32,393 nucleotides of DNA from BOG-1112 sp964635325 (GTDB lineage Bacteria > Bdellovibrionota_B > Oligoflexia > Oligoflexales > Bog-1112), in NCBI GenBank assembly GCA_964635325.1, contig CAZWOL010000036.1, positions 1 to 32,393 of the forward strand, in the 5' to 3' direction. Position numbers and translations under genes: made by a program. Below, in pieces: positions 15,765 through 23,864 of this stretch. Positions within the stretch are counted from its first letter, which is position 1. Each line of letters starts with the position of its first letter. The notes under the pieces were generated by a model. The model made no database searches and was not told the DNA's origin. It was given only the letters and a program-made list of their open reading frames with translations.

Positions 15765-17357
15765 CTCCTTACACTGTCCTAAATTTTGCCCCCCCGAGTA
15801 ACACTCTAATAAACTGGGTTTAAGCCCTTGTAATGAAAAGCCCGGATTACCGATCGACAGAATAATTCCTTCCTTGGTTAATTTAACTTTTCGCAATACC
15901 GCATTTATGAATGACTGCCTTGCGGCCAATGGGAATTCGTGGAACCGGTCCCGGAATTTTTTTAAACTCTGCCAGATTGCATCTCTATTAAGCAATGCCG
16001 GCTGCCTCTGGTGTCGCTCGTCCAAGGATTTCATTTGATGTTCAACTTGATCTAGCTCTTCTTGAAGCCTCCGACTTTTTTGAGTCCACAGGTTGCAATC
16101 TTCCTCTGTGGAATTGAGAACTAGGTCAGTAGCCTTATCCAATTTCTTTACAATGCCCTCTCGCTGTTTTTTCAAGCTTTGGATCGAAGGAGCCAAATCG
16201 GATTTATTCCTTGAGTGATCAGCATTTGCCTTAATTACCAACTGCTCAAGCACAGCAGGATCAGCTGTCAGGTTTGTAAGCTCCTTCAAAACTTTCTTTT
16301 CAAGTTTGTCAGCTGGCACACTCGAAAAACCACAGTCACACTTTCCTTTTGCTGCTTGCTTGTGGATGTAATGAACATATTTCGTATTTGATCTTCCCCA
16401 TCCACTACTACCAACAAAACGCTCTCCATTAGGGCACTCAACTATTCCGGAAAGGAGGTATTCATGATGTTTCCATTGAGGGACTTTGAGTTTCTGGTAG
16501 TTCTGATTCAGAAGATCGTTTGCTCTTTGCCAAATGTCTTTTTCGATGACTGGCTCCCAAACTGCTTTTACGACCTTATATTTCTCATTTTCTCCAAGGC
16601 GCTCTTGATCAACGCTTTTGTTTTTTGCGTTAACCTCAACTTCTCCAACCAATGCTCGGCTTCTTATCCATGAAGATAAAAGTTGCTTAGTCCATTTTCG
16701 ACCAGAGTCTTTGTCGAATCCTGAATGGATAATCAGCTCGACTGTTTTGCTTAAATACCCTGCTTGCGAAATTAAAATATCGAAAATTGATTCAGCAATG
16801 ATTTGATTTGCTACGTTTACTCTAAGGTGACCGGGACGATCTGTGCTTTCCAATCCAAATGGTACTGACCCTCCGGTCCACAATCCTCGATTTGAGCGAG
16901 CAAGAGAACTGACTTTAACTCGCTCTGCTGTTTGTTCACGTTCAAGTTGTGAAAACTCAATCGCAAAGCTCAGCATGGCTCTTCCCATTGCTGTCGATGT
17001 ATCAAAGTTCTGTCTTAAAGTGATGAATGCAACGCTGTGCTTCTCGAAAAAAAGACGTAAATCAATCCAATCCCTCACAGATCTGCTTAAGCGTGACACC
17101 TCGGTCATAATGATTGTATCTACTAATCCTTTTGATATATCGAGCAGCAACTGCTTGACTCTTGGACGTTGTAGATCCTTCCCAGAAAAACCGTCATCCA
17201 CGTACTCTCCAACAATTTCCCCCCATTTTCCAGAATGCTTATAGTTCTCGCCTTCTACCCAACGTCGGAGATTTTCCTTTTGGTTCTTGATTGAGCCTTC
17301 TTCCACCCGCGCTTGCTCCTCGGTTGAGACCCGAGCATATATTCCTATCTTTCTCAT
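15723..17357 (-). CDS. Large serine recombinase (integrase) of the mobile element
   Basis: The 544-residue protein has the resolvase/invertase catalytic domain at the N-terminus (IGIYARVSTEEQ with nucleophile Ser11; YVDDGFSGKDLQRP; MTEVSRLSRS; EFSQLEREQTAERV), then a Recombinase domain (SVPFGLESTDRPGHL...GRKWTKQLLSSWIRS), a Cys-containing ribbon region (VECPNGERF...GKCDCGF) and a coiled-coil segment (about 390-450). This is the large serine integrase layout, acting at attP/attB. Its last 13 codons and stop are antisense to tRNA-Asn, so the C-terminus WLLRTDSNRRPAG is read from the attachment site. Its ATG overlaps the stop of the upstream zinc-finger gene (ATGA), implying coupling. Probably the enzyme that inserted the element. 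Confidence 0.92.
   Translation of the reverse strand: MRKIGIYARVSTEEQARVEEGSIKNQKENLRRWVEGENYKHSGKWGEIVGEYVDDGFSGKDLQRPRVKQLLLDISKGLVDTIIMTEVSRLSRSVRDWIDLRLFFEKHSVAFITLRQNFDTSTAMGRAMLSFAIEFSQLEREQTAERVKVSSLARSNRGLWTGGSVPFGLESTDRPGHLRVNVANQIIAESIFDILISQAGYLSKTVELIIHSGFDKDSGRKWTKQLLSSWIRSRALVGEVEVNAKNKSVDQERLGENEKYKVVKAVWEPVIEKDIWQRANDLLNQNYQKLKVPQWKHHEYLLSGIVECPNGERFVGSSGWGRSNTKYVHYIHKQAAKGKCDCGFSSVPADKLEKKVLKELTNLTADPAVLEQLVIKANADHSRNKSDLAPSIQSLKKQREGIVKKLDKATDLVLNSTEEDCNLWTQKSRRLQEELDQVEHQMKSLDERHQRQPALLNRDAIWQSLKKFRDRFHEFPLAARQSFINAVLRKVKLTKEGIILSIGNPGFSLQGLKPSLLECYSGGQNLGQCKEWLLRTDSNRRPAG
15758..15787 (+). repeat. Left attachment-type direct repeat (putative attL)
   Basis: This segment starts with the last seven bases of tRNA-Asn (GGAGCCA) and continues through CTTACACT to AAATTTT. 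It aligns with 31308-31336 in the same orientation: 26 of 30 columns identical, three substitutions and one 1-base gap. Position at the tRNA/recombinase junction makes it the likely left end of the island. Confidence 0.6.
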
Positions 17358-17707
17358 TGGTTAGATTCTTGTGCTAAAAGTTGTTCTATTGCCGATTTAT
17401 TTGCATTGAAGAAATCTAGTTCTAGCGGATCAGGCCCTTGCAGTCCAAGGTTTTGATCTCCTTTGATGATTCCAAGAAGGACTGTGCTCCAGTCGCAAGT
17501 GGGTCCATCCATATGCATCTTTACCGAAAGCTCCTCCAGTTTCGGACCAGTTTTAGTAACGTTTCTCCTTTTGGAATGGCAGTCCTTGCAATGAGACCGG
17601 TATAGTGCTTTCGTCTTCTTTGGAAAATCGGTTAACGGTTTTTCCTTCCCACAGTTTCGACAGACTCGTTGTGCAAAAATGCCTTTGGGGCTATTGCAAT
17701 CATCCAC
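17354..17707 (-). CDS. Small zinc-finger protein coupled to the recombinase
   Basis: The 117-residue protein has a CxxC-x20-CxxC finger (CRNCGKEKPLTDF ... HCKDCHSKRR, residues 16-46) like the short Cys4 modules at the N-terminus of many phage HNH and related DNA-binding proteins. The rest (about 50-117) is acidic to neutral and matches nothing I know; no HNH core follows. The ATG has a good AAGGTGG ribosome site. The stop overlaps the recombinase start by four bases (ATGA), so both are translated from one message. A role as recombination directionality factor or accessory DNA-binding protein is plausible from this position but is inference. Confidence 0.6.
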   Translation of the reverse strand: MDDCNSPKGIFAQRVCRNCGKEKPLTDFPKKTKALYRSHCKDCHSKRRNVTKTGPKLEELSVKMHMDGPTCDWSTVLLGIIKGDQNLGLQGPDPLELDFFNANKSAIEQLLAQESNQ

Positions 17708-17796
17708 TATTCATAACAACCACCTTTCTTGTTAAATTTGCTTTGGCAGTTCAATCCAGCCCAACCCTAAAATTTATTTACGTCCTATCCGTTCCG

Positions 17797-17809
17797 GAGG
17801 CACAGCCTC
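17797..17809. other. Short GAGGC/GCCTC hairpin between polymerase and zinc-finger genes
   Basis: A 5-bp stem with a 3-base loop lies just past the polymerase stop. No U-tract follows in the direction of transcription, so it is at most a weak pause or mRNA-end structure. The surrounding 107-base gap shows nothing else beyond the ribosome site of the next gene. Confidence 0.2.
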
Positions 17810-17814
17810 AAACT

Positions 17815-19731
17815 TTACGCATGGATATTTCTTTGTAGAGTTTCGGTAAAATGCTTCATGTATCGTTCGTCCTTGGTGTATCGATCAGATAGAAAAGCTT
17901 TGCATGAAATGGGGAGCCCAGGACAAGTCTCTTGGTTTTTTGAGAAAATGGTCGATATTTTTTTCAAATCATCAAGAGCTGTTTTTTCTTCAACCTCAAA
18001 GATGACTTCATCATGCATGTGCATGCGTGGTTTCAAACCATTCTGTTCAGAAGTTAAAAGTTGAAAGCCTAAAATATCCCGAGCTGTTGCTTGGACAATA
18101 TTTTCAAATGGACTGGAGAATGTAAATTCTCTCCGCTCATTTCCTTGGGTAGCATAGCTGATGACCGATTGTAAACCTGATCCGAACTTCGAGGGATTCA
18201 CAGACGCTTGAACATCCCGATAGTAAATGATGCCACCAGTAGCAAGAGTGACTTTTATAAATCGATGAATTGCATTGTATTCAAATCTGTATTTTCCAAT
18301 CCCACCGATTTCAATGGAACCATTATTTGCAACAATTTGAAGAATCGCATCAAAGAACGCTTTTGGTAATCCTGCAAGTCGCATATAGGCTTGTCTGTAG
18401 GTTGCTACAACTTTCTTTGAAAATTCGATCTCATTCTCTATGCAAAGTGAAGTCATCACTTTTTGAACTGCGTTTGGACATTGCGACTTCATGGTTTCCA
18501 AGAACCGCTTAGACCCCATGCCGAATTGCAGTCCAAGAACTGCTTGTTTTGAAATTGCCCGCTCATCTTTTTCTTGTTCGGCATTAAGAACATGACCAAA
18601 AATGTGTTGCCCAAACTCACAATAGACGCAACGTCCCTTTGTAAAAGCGTCTAGTAGTTCCTTCTCATCACCAACCCAAGCAGCGATACGCGCTTCGATT
18701 TGACTAAGATCGACAATTACAAACAACTTACCCGTCTGCGGTACCCATAGTTCACGTATTTTGGAACCTCTTCCAATATTTTGCATATTGAATGATTCAG
18801 ACCCATCTCCACCACTAGACCAACGATGAGTGACCGCCTTTGAATAATTCAAATCAAGGGAAACAAATCCAAATGCTGGGCTCATACGTTCCTTTAAATT
18901 TGAAAGCAACGTAAGCTCTCGCTCGAACTCTTTAATTTCCCAAATGAGTTTTAATTGATTGCAAGCTTCAGGATGCATTCTCTGAAGATCAACTTTCTTC
19001 TTATCAATACTCCCTGGGTCTTCCCCAAATCGATCGCGCAGGATTTTTCGGACCGCTATTGGTTTCATGCGATTTTCAAACAACAGTGAATCTTTAGACT
19101 TTAGATCCTCAATTTGCATCAGAAGGTTTCTCTTTATCTCATGAACGTTATTTTCATTAATGCAAATAGGCGTGAGACATAAACGCAATGTCTGATCTAT
19201 AAGGTCGAGTTCAAATCTTGGCAATCTGGGCAAAAGGGTCTCGTAGAGCTTTGAAACCAAAAATACGTCCTGAGTATTGTAGTTGGCTAGCGCAAGCCAA
19301 TCTTCTTCTGTAAGAGCAGACAGTGCCTTACCATCTGTAGTCAACTCACCTTTAGATTCTGTTAACAGTATTTTGCTCAACTCTGCTAGGTTACACTTTG
19401 GAAACCCGAGGTACCGAGCCATGAGCATGGTATCACCAGCTCTTAAGGGAAGGATGCCATAGCGCAGCGATAGGACACGCAAGTCGAAACGTGCATTGTG
19501 AGCTACAATCCATCGCCCTTCTTGAATGTAGGTTCGAAGAATCGACTCCCACTCTTGACTGTCGCCTGGAAAAACTCTGGTGAATTGATCATCCATGATA
19601 GCAACCGACAGAACATGAAATCTAGGGTCCATAATGTAACGGACATCGGAAAGGTTCTTCAAAGAGAAGAGTGATTTGGTGTCAAAGTATGTTTCTAAAT
19701 CCAGAAAGATCGGCCTAACATCAAGGTTCAT
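17815..19731 (-). CDS. Family A (PolI-type) DNA polymerase with 3'-5' exonuclease
   Basis: The 638-residue enzyme has an N-terminal DEDDy exonuclease (FLDLETYFD with Asp11/Glu13; VAHNARFDL; YNTQD) and a family A polymerase domain: THRWSSGGDGSESFNMQNIGRG, motif A VDLSQIEARIAAWVGDE, motif B RAISKQAVLGLQFG and motif C MHDEV (about 572). It lacks the 5'-3' exonuclease of cellular PolA, as in phage and plasmid replicases. In motif B the position of E. coli Phe762 is Leu and that of Tyr766 is Phe, residues that influence nucleotide selection. The gene overlaps the 3' end of the primase-helicase gene by 11 bases and has a GGAGA ribosome site. The two form the replication core of the element. Confidence 0.92.
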   Translation of the reverse strand: MNLDVRPIFLDLETYFDTKSLFSLKNLSDVRYIMDPRFHVLSVAIMDDQFTRVFPGDSQEWESILRTYIQEGRWIVAHNARFDLRVLSLRYGILPLRAGDTMLMARYLGFPKCNLAELSKILLTESKGELTTDGKALSALTEEDWLALANYNTQDVFLVSKLYETLLPRLPRFELDLIDQTLRLCLTPICINENNVHEIKRNLLMQIEDLKSKDSLLFENRMKPIAVRKILRDRFGEDPGSIDKKKVDLQRMHPEACNQLKLIWEIKEFERELTLLSNLKERMSPAFGFVSLDLNYSKAVTHRWSSGGDGSESFNMQNIGRGSKIRELWVPQTGKLFVIVDLSQIEARIAAWVGDEKELLDAFTKGRCVYCEFGQHIFGHVLNAEQEKDERAISKQAVLGLQFGMGSKRFLETMKSQCPNAVQKVMTSLCIENEIEFSKKVVATYRQAYMRLAGLPKAFFDAILQIVANNGSIEIGGIGKYRFEYNAIHRFIKVTLATGGIIYYRDVQASVNPSKFGSGLQSVISYATQGNERREFTFSSPFENIVQATARDILGFQLLTSEQNGLKPRMHMHDEVIFEVEEKTALDDLKKISTIFSKNQETCPGLPISCKAFLSDRYTKDERYMKHFTETLQRNIHA

Positions 19732-22588
19732 ATCTTGTCTCCACTATGGGAAAGGAACTCGCTCTATTCTGTGATTTGCGGGTTGTGGTGGTTGAGACTC
19801 TATTTTTTGTTGGTACAACTTTAGCTTCAGGTGAACTTTTCTGGTTTGTCTCGCAGGTTTCAGTTTCTCTCACGTAGATATATTTCCTTCTCGCAGCACC
19901 CGTACCTTGACCCTCATCACGAATCTTTATATGAAATCGACGTCCATCTTCGGAAGGATATCCATCTCGCCCAAAAACAGGATGTTCCTCCGTGCTCTGG
20001 TAGCCTAAAGCTGTGTTCAAGAGTGCAGCGATTTGGGAATTTCGAATTGGAATCTTGTTTTCAAAGTTAAAGGCATCAAGAACGTTTTTAGGTGTGTACC
20101 GTTTCCATTTTCCACATGCTCTTCCGGTATTAGAATCGTACATTCTTGCAATCACATCCAAAATGTCATTTGATGATTGATGGAGAGGATAGTCAACAGT
20201 GACGTGTAGACCATTTTCCAAAGCTTTTTTGATGACACCAAAACCAGTTCGTCGATTTTCGACAGATGGAATTTCTTTAAAATTGACATTTGAGAGAGCC
20301 TGAAAAAAAGAAGCGAACAACTCTGAAAGTCTGTTCTTCCACTTTTCATGAAAGGCTTTGATCAAGCTAGGTGTGGAACGGGTGAGAGAGATTTCGACAA
20401 GTCTTGCCTTTGTTTCGTCTGAAAACTCCTTATTGATCGCGGTTAAAGCCACTGTAAGGTGGTTTGGCGCACCGAGGTAGCCCTTATACAGACCCCGATA
20501 CTGGATGATTTTTTGTGTTGCGAGATTGTCAATGAACTTCAATTCCTTAGTGCCTGCATGAATGATTTCATCGAAGAATACATATGGAAATTGAACTGCT
20601 TTAGCCATTAGTATCGATAGCTCATAGGAACCTTCTTTGAAATTGGCTTCGCAAACACCTGATCCGAACTGGGTAGCATACAAGAACCCAGGAAATACAT
20701 TTCCGAGATAACCTTTTCCTGCATGGGTTGGTCCCTTGAAGAAATAGAGAGGATTCTGTCCGGGAGATAGATGAGCAAGCATTCCTTGAATTAGAAATCC
20801 AAGATATTGAGGCGCCATTATGTCAGGATCTTCGAATGAAAAGTTAGCTTTTAGATCAACGACAAGTTCTTGAATGATATTTGAGTTAACGTTCCCTTTA
20901 TGAAGAGGCGAGGGAACGTAGACACAGCATGGTAGCGATCCTTCTTGAAAGACCCACCCCACCTTCACTCCGATTGCTGGCCTATTGTAAATGCATATTC
21001 CGAACAAGCTCGAGCTAAGCATTGCAGTGGCTTCTCCATTCACAAATCGACTAATATTTGCGGTTGGGGAATATTTGACCGCCCCTTCTTTTGAAAAATT
21101 TATGAAATGAAGTTTAGGTGCAATGGATCGTAATAATGGGGCTTCAATTCCAGACCGAGGAATATCTCGAGTCTCAAACCGACGAACAAGAAATGTTGGT
21201 GGCTCATCGATACCACCACTTTCTCGGTGTGTTTCATGTAGAAGAAATTTTCCATGTGCATACTCACGAGGGGAATACGGGTACTGATGCCTAAATATAT
21301 GTTCTAACCGAAAGAACCACTGTTGATCCTTCTTCGTTAATAAGCGAACAGCAAAATCGAAGAGAATCTTAGCAAATATCTTACGGTCCTGCGTGTTGAC
21401 CCCCGGTACCTTCTCTACTTTGATCTCAAGAATCTCGAGAAGCTCTCGTTTGGGAGCAAAACGTGACACCTCCGAATAAGCAAAATCTGCGAGTGAACCC
21501 GAAGGTGCAGGCATTCCGGCAATTTCAATAATCCGTGATGAGTGAATAAAACCATGATTTGAAAAGCACATCACACCATTAGGATAGACTCGAATACCTG
21601 CTCGATCATCCGAGTCATGACCACCCAACGGGCACCGAAGACTGGATTGAGACCCCATTTTGAGACTAAGTTTCTCTAATGCACTTTCATATGCGTCTGC
21701 CAACGTGTTCAACCTCGACCAGTGAGGCGAAGTTGACAAATACTCGTCATAGTCGAGAAAATTCTTATGCAAGATCACCAAACCATTTTCTGAAATAGGA
21801 AGACGACAGCGGAAAATAGAGGATATGGCAGTCGCTGCCATGTCCCCTCCACAGTCTGAGGCAAGCCTTGTTAAAAGAGTCCTGTATGTCTCCTTATCTA
21901 CAATGGGCTCTAACGTTACCCAGATCATCCGTATCCCGTGCGTTGTTACATAAGCAAGATTAGGTCTTGGAACTTGAGGTGGGAGCAGTTGCTCTATGAA
22001 ACGAATTGCATCAACACCTTTACGAAATTCATTGGGCATTTCACTCTGCTTATGTCCAGGCATGTCCCAGTCCACAACTGCACAACTGGCTTCTTCGAAA
22101 TTCTCTGTTGAAGGCGAATCACCTTTCCAAAGAGCACCTGCAAAAGCATCGTTCTCTTTTAAGAGTGTTTCCAAAGCTTCTGGATCTTCGAGATTGAATT
22201 CACAGCGGTGCGCAAGTGCTGCTGTTCCTGTTTTTTCTGGATGCTCACAGATCACAGAGAGTCTTCTCTTAATTTCCCCGTTTTCTGACACTCCTTCATC
22301 GGAGGTAGAGCTATGTAAGAGTCTAAGATTAGAAGGATTGAATGACGTTTCCTCAATTTCCTCATTTTTTGCAGGGAATTTTTCCGACGAAAGGAGATCA
22401 CTATTAGTTTGATCATTGGAATTACGGTTGTTCAAATTTTGAGTTTTTTCATTTTGTGAGGAAAGTGAGGATACCTTATCTATCTCCTCAAGATCATAGG
22501 GTTCTCCTTCCCTCACTTCTTCGGGATTGGATGAGGATGAACCGGGATGATTCTTTTCTAGTGCGTTTTCTTGAGCTGGCTCAAACAT
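19721..22588 (-). CDS. Primase-helicase replication protein (PrimPol-like plus P-loop ATPase)
   Basis: The 955-residue protein starts with about 90 polar, probably disordered residues. Next comes a region with an archaeo-eukaryotic-primase-like DxD (VVDWD, about residue 172) and a later THGIRMIWV strand. A CHC2-like zinc motif follows (CPLGGH ... GVMCFSNHG, about 316-345). The C-terminal half is a P-loop ATPase of the virus/plasmid replicative helicase kind: Walker A FKGPTHAGKG (about 618-627), Walker B YVFFDEI (about 669) and a polar-Asn strand LTVALTAIN (sensor 1 type). Together these predict primer synthesis plus DNA unwinding for the element, with the adjoining polymerase doing synthesis. 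The primase assignment rests on few motifs and is weaker than the ATPase call. The ribosome site is AAAGGGAG. Confidence 0.75.
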   Translation of the reverse strand: MFEPAQENALEKNHPGSSSSNPEEVREGEPYDLEEIDKVSSLSSQNEKTQNLNNRNSNDQTNSDLLSSEKFPAKNEEIEETSFNPSNLRLLHSSTSDEGVSENGEIKRRLSVICEHPEKTGTAALAHRCEFNLEDPEALETLLKENDAFAGALWKGDSPSTENFEEASCAVVDWDMPGHKQSEMPNEFRKGVDAIRFIEQLLPPQVPRPNLAYVTTHGIRMIWVTLEPIVDKETYRTLLTRLASDCGGDMAATAISSIFRCRLPISENGLVILHKNFLDYDEYLSTSPHWSRLNTLADAYESALEKLSLKMGSQSSLRCPLGGHDSDDRAGIRVYPNGVMCFSNHGFIHSSRIIEIAGMPAPSGSLADFAYSEVSRFAPKRELLEILEIKVEKVPGVNTQDRKIFAKILFDFAVRLLTKKDQQWFFRLEHIFRHQYPYSPREYAHGKFLLHETHRESGGIDEPPTFLVRRFETRDIPRSGIEAPLLRSIAPKLHFINFSKEGAVKYSPTANISRFVNGEATAMLSSSLFGICIYNRPAIGVKVGWVFQEGSLPCCVYVPSPLHKGNVNSNIIQELVVDLKANFSFEDPDIMAPQYLGFLIQGMLAHLSPGQNPLYFFKGPTHAGKGYLGNVFPGFLYATQFGSGVCEANFKEGSYELSILMAKAVQFPYVFFDEIIHAGTKELKFIDNLATQKIIQYRGLYKGYLGAPNHLTVALTAINKEFSDETKARLVEISLTRSTPSLIKAFHEKWKNRLSELFASFFQALSNVNFKEIPSVENRRTGFGVIKKALENGLHVTVDYPLHQSSNDILDVIARMYDSNTGRACGKWKRYTPKNVLDAFNFENKIPIRNSQIAALLNTALGYQSTEEHPVFGRDGYPSEDGRRFHIKIRDEGQGTGAARRKYIYVRETETCETNQKSSPEAKVVPTKNRVSTTTTRKSQNRASSFPIVETRYEP

Positions 22589-22778
22589 CTTTTTCTCCCT
22601 TTCGGCTCTTACGTTCTAATTGCAGAGCGCCCGCCAATCCATTTCGACCAAAGACTCCAAGGATTCGACTGCGAATGAGAGGCCATTGAGGTGACTCACC
22701 CATTGCTGCCTCGAGTAAGTCTAAGATTTGTCTCTGCGCCTTTTTGACCGCATTTTCCAAGTCTGGATAATTTGGCAT
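22581..22778 (-). CDS. Small hypothetical protein (65 aa)
   Basis: The product is 65 residues, helical in its first half (ENAVKKAQRQILDLLEAAM) and ends basic (LERKSRKGEKDV). It overlaps the start of the primase-helicase by eight bases, and its own strong ribosome site (GGAGG) lies inside the last codons of the HTH gene upstream. These tight junctions support a real gene in a three-gene-plus operon. No family recognised; a small accessory factor for replication is a guess from position only. Confidence 0.5.
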   Translation of the reverse strand: MPNYPDLENAVKKAQRQILDLLEAAMGESPQWPLIRSRILGVFGRNGLAGALQLERKSRKGEKDV

Positions 22779-22781
22779 AAA

Positions 22782-23024
22782 TCAGCCTCCACAGTTTTCA
22801 TGATTGGAATTCGTCTTGAGCCAATCAAGAACGATACGAACACTCTTTGGACTGGGAACAACAGCACTCCTGAGCCAAAGAGAGAGGCTTTGGCGCCTTA
22901 AACCAGTTGATTCCGCTAGACGTGAAAGACTGCCAGCTTGGTTTACAGCTTCTTTTAAGATGCTTAAAGATTGCGCAGGAAACTGCTCGCAGGCACTCAA
23001 AGTTGTTTCAATCTCACTGAACAC
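22782..23024 (-). CDS. YdaS/Cro-like helix-turn-helix protein
   Basis: I choose the GTG at 23024, preceded by a near-perfect ribosome site GAGGAGG seven bases away; the upstream ATG at 23120 would read through the divergent promoter. The 80-residue product carries one HTH, AVNQAGSLSRLAESTGLRRQ followed by SLSLWLRS and VPSPKSVRIVLDWL, which is the Cro/YdaS arrangement. It opens the leftward replication block and faces the rightward gene at 23107 across an 82-base promoter region containing a GGTTAACC palindrome. It probably controls both promoters as the element's switch; that is inferred from position. Confidence 0.65.
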   Translation of the reverse strand: MFSEIETTLSACEQFPAQSLSILKEAVNQAGSLSRLAESTGLRRQSLSLWLRSAVVPSPKSVRIVLDWLKTNSNHENCGG

Positions 23025-23051
23025 TTGAATCCTCCTCAAACTCCAAAATAC

Positions 23052-23083
23052 GGTTAACCCGGATGTACGGGCGTTCAGATAAT
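23052..23083 (+). promoter_or_regulatory. Divergent promoter region with palindromic operator candidate
   Basis: The palindrome GGTTAACC (23052-23059) overlaps a possible -35 (TTAACC, 23054-23059) that is 18 bases from GATAAT (23078-23083), ahead of the rightward gene at 23107. The leftward HTH gene starts 28 bases away on the other side. A CCCG-N6-CGGG repeat lies at 23058-23071. A Cro-like protein binding here would fit. Confidence 0.4.
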
Positions 23084-23106
23084 TTTTATTTTTTAGGAGA
23101 ATTGAA

Positions 23107-23793
23107 ATGAATCCAAGCAACTATGTGGAGATTTCAGACGTGAGAATGCACTCCAGCCAGCAGGAGAGGGAAATTGAATCATGGATCACCTCAGGAAATG
23201 CACCCGAAGATTGCGAGCTGCTCCTTGAGGCTCTGGGGGTATGGAAGCAGGTCCAAAAAAAACATTCGGTACCAGTTGATCGAATTCTTGAAAAAATGGG
23301 GATCAATATATCGGGAGATCGAGTGCGTGTGATGATCATGACATTGGCAGGTGAAGATGAAGCTGCAATAAGATACCAAGGATGGCGTAAATCATATCCA
23401 GCAGACCATTGGAGCAGATTGTATCACGCAATCATGTTGACAAGTTATCAGCTTCACCCAGAAAGGGTGTTAAAAGATTCTATTGATCTCAAGAAGGCTA
23501 AGTTCATTAAAAAGTCAGTTCTTGGGATTATGCAACGTTTAGGCATAGAAGGTGTGTCGGAAGAAAAAGTGGATGTTATCGTTGCTGCCGCTATCGATGA
23601 AATTCTTTCAATGTCAAAATGTGCGCTCAAAGACGCTGACCTGACTCTAAATGGATTGGCATCCACACATGATTGGAAAGAACTTTGTGTGATCTTCAAT
23701 ATGCTCAGTCGAAAACCTAGTGAAGATGCAAATGCCTCCGAAAGTAGTAACGAAGCCAAAGGTCCCTTTGTAACTTATAGTTTTCTTGCATAG
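23107..23793 (+). CDS. Hypothetical protein (228 aa), unrecognised
   Basis: This mostly helical, cytoplasmic protein has no signal peptide or membrane segment. It starts after an excellent ribosome site (TTAGGAG), the strongest sign that it is expressed. The first 110 residues are acidic with a WKQVQKKHSVPVDRILEKMG helix. Residues about 127-175 form a repeat-like helical stretch (KKAKFIKKSVLGIMQRLGIEGVSEEKVDVIVAAAIDEIL), and the tail is polar. It diverges from the Cro-like regulator, a position often held by early or antirepressor genes in phages and integrative elements. No family can be named. Confidence 0.6.
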   Translation: MNPSNYVEISDVRMHSSQQEREIESWITSGNAPEDCELLLEALGVWKQVQKKHSVPVDRILEKMGINISGDRVRVMIMTLAGEDEAAIRYQGWRKSYPADHWSRLYHAIMLTSYQLHPERVLKDSIDLKKAKFIKKSVLGIMQRLGIEGVSEEKVDVIVAAAIDEILSMSKCALKDADLTLNGLASTHDWKELCVIFNMLSRKPSEDANASESSNEAKGPFVTYSFLA

Positions 23794-23837
23794 TTTTCCG
23801 TTCTTTCGTCCTTTGCATTCTGGAAAGATCTCAAACT

Positions 23838-23864
23838 GGTCTATCTAGGTCTACTTTTGGTCTA
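23838..23864 (+). repeat. Three helically phased GGTCTA repeats
   Basis: GGTCTA occurs at 23838-23843, 23848-23853 and 23859-23864, that is, at 10- and 11-base steps, about one helical turn each. They lie in the gap between two convergent genes, the last one overlapping the stop codon of the leftward gene. This looks more like iterons or a protein-binding array than a promoter operator. Confidence 0.4.

Noticed and set aside
22782..23120. Longer version of the Cro-like protein starting at ATG 23120
   Set aside because: It would cover the divergent promoter and lacks a ribosome site, whereas GTG 23024 has GAGGAGG at ideal spacing.
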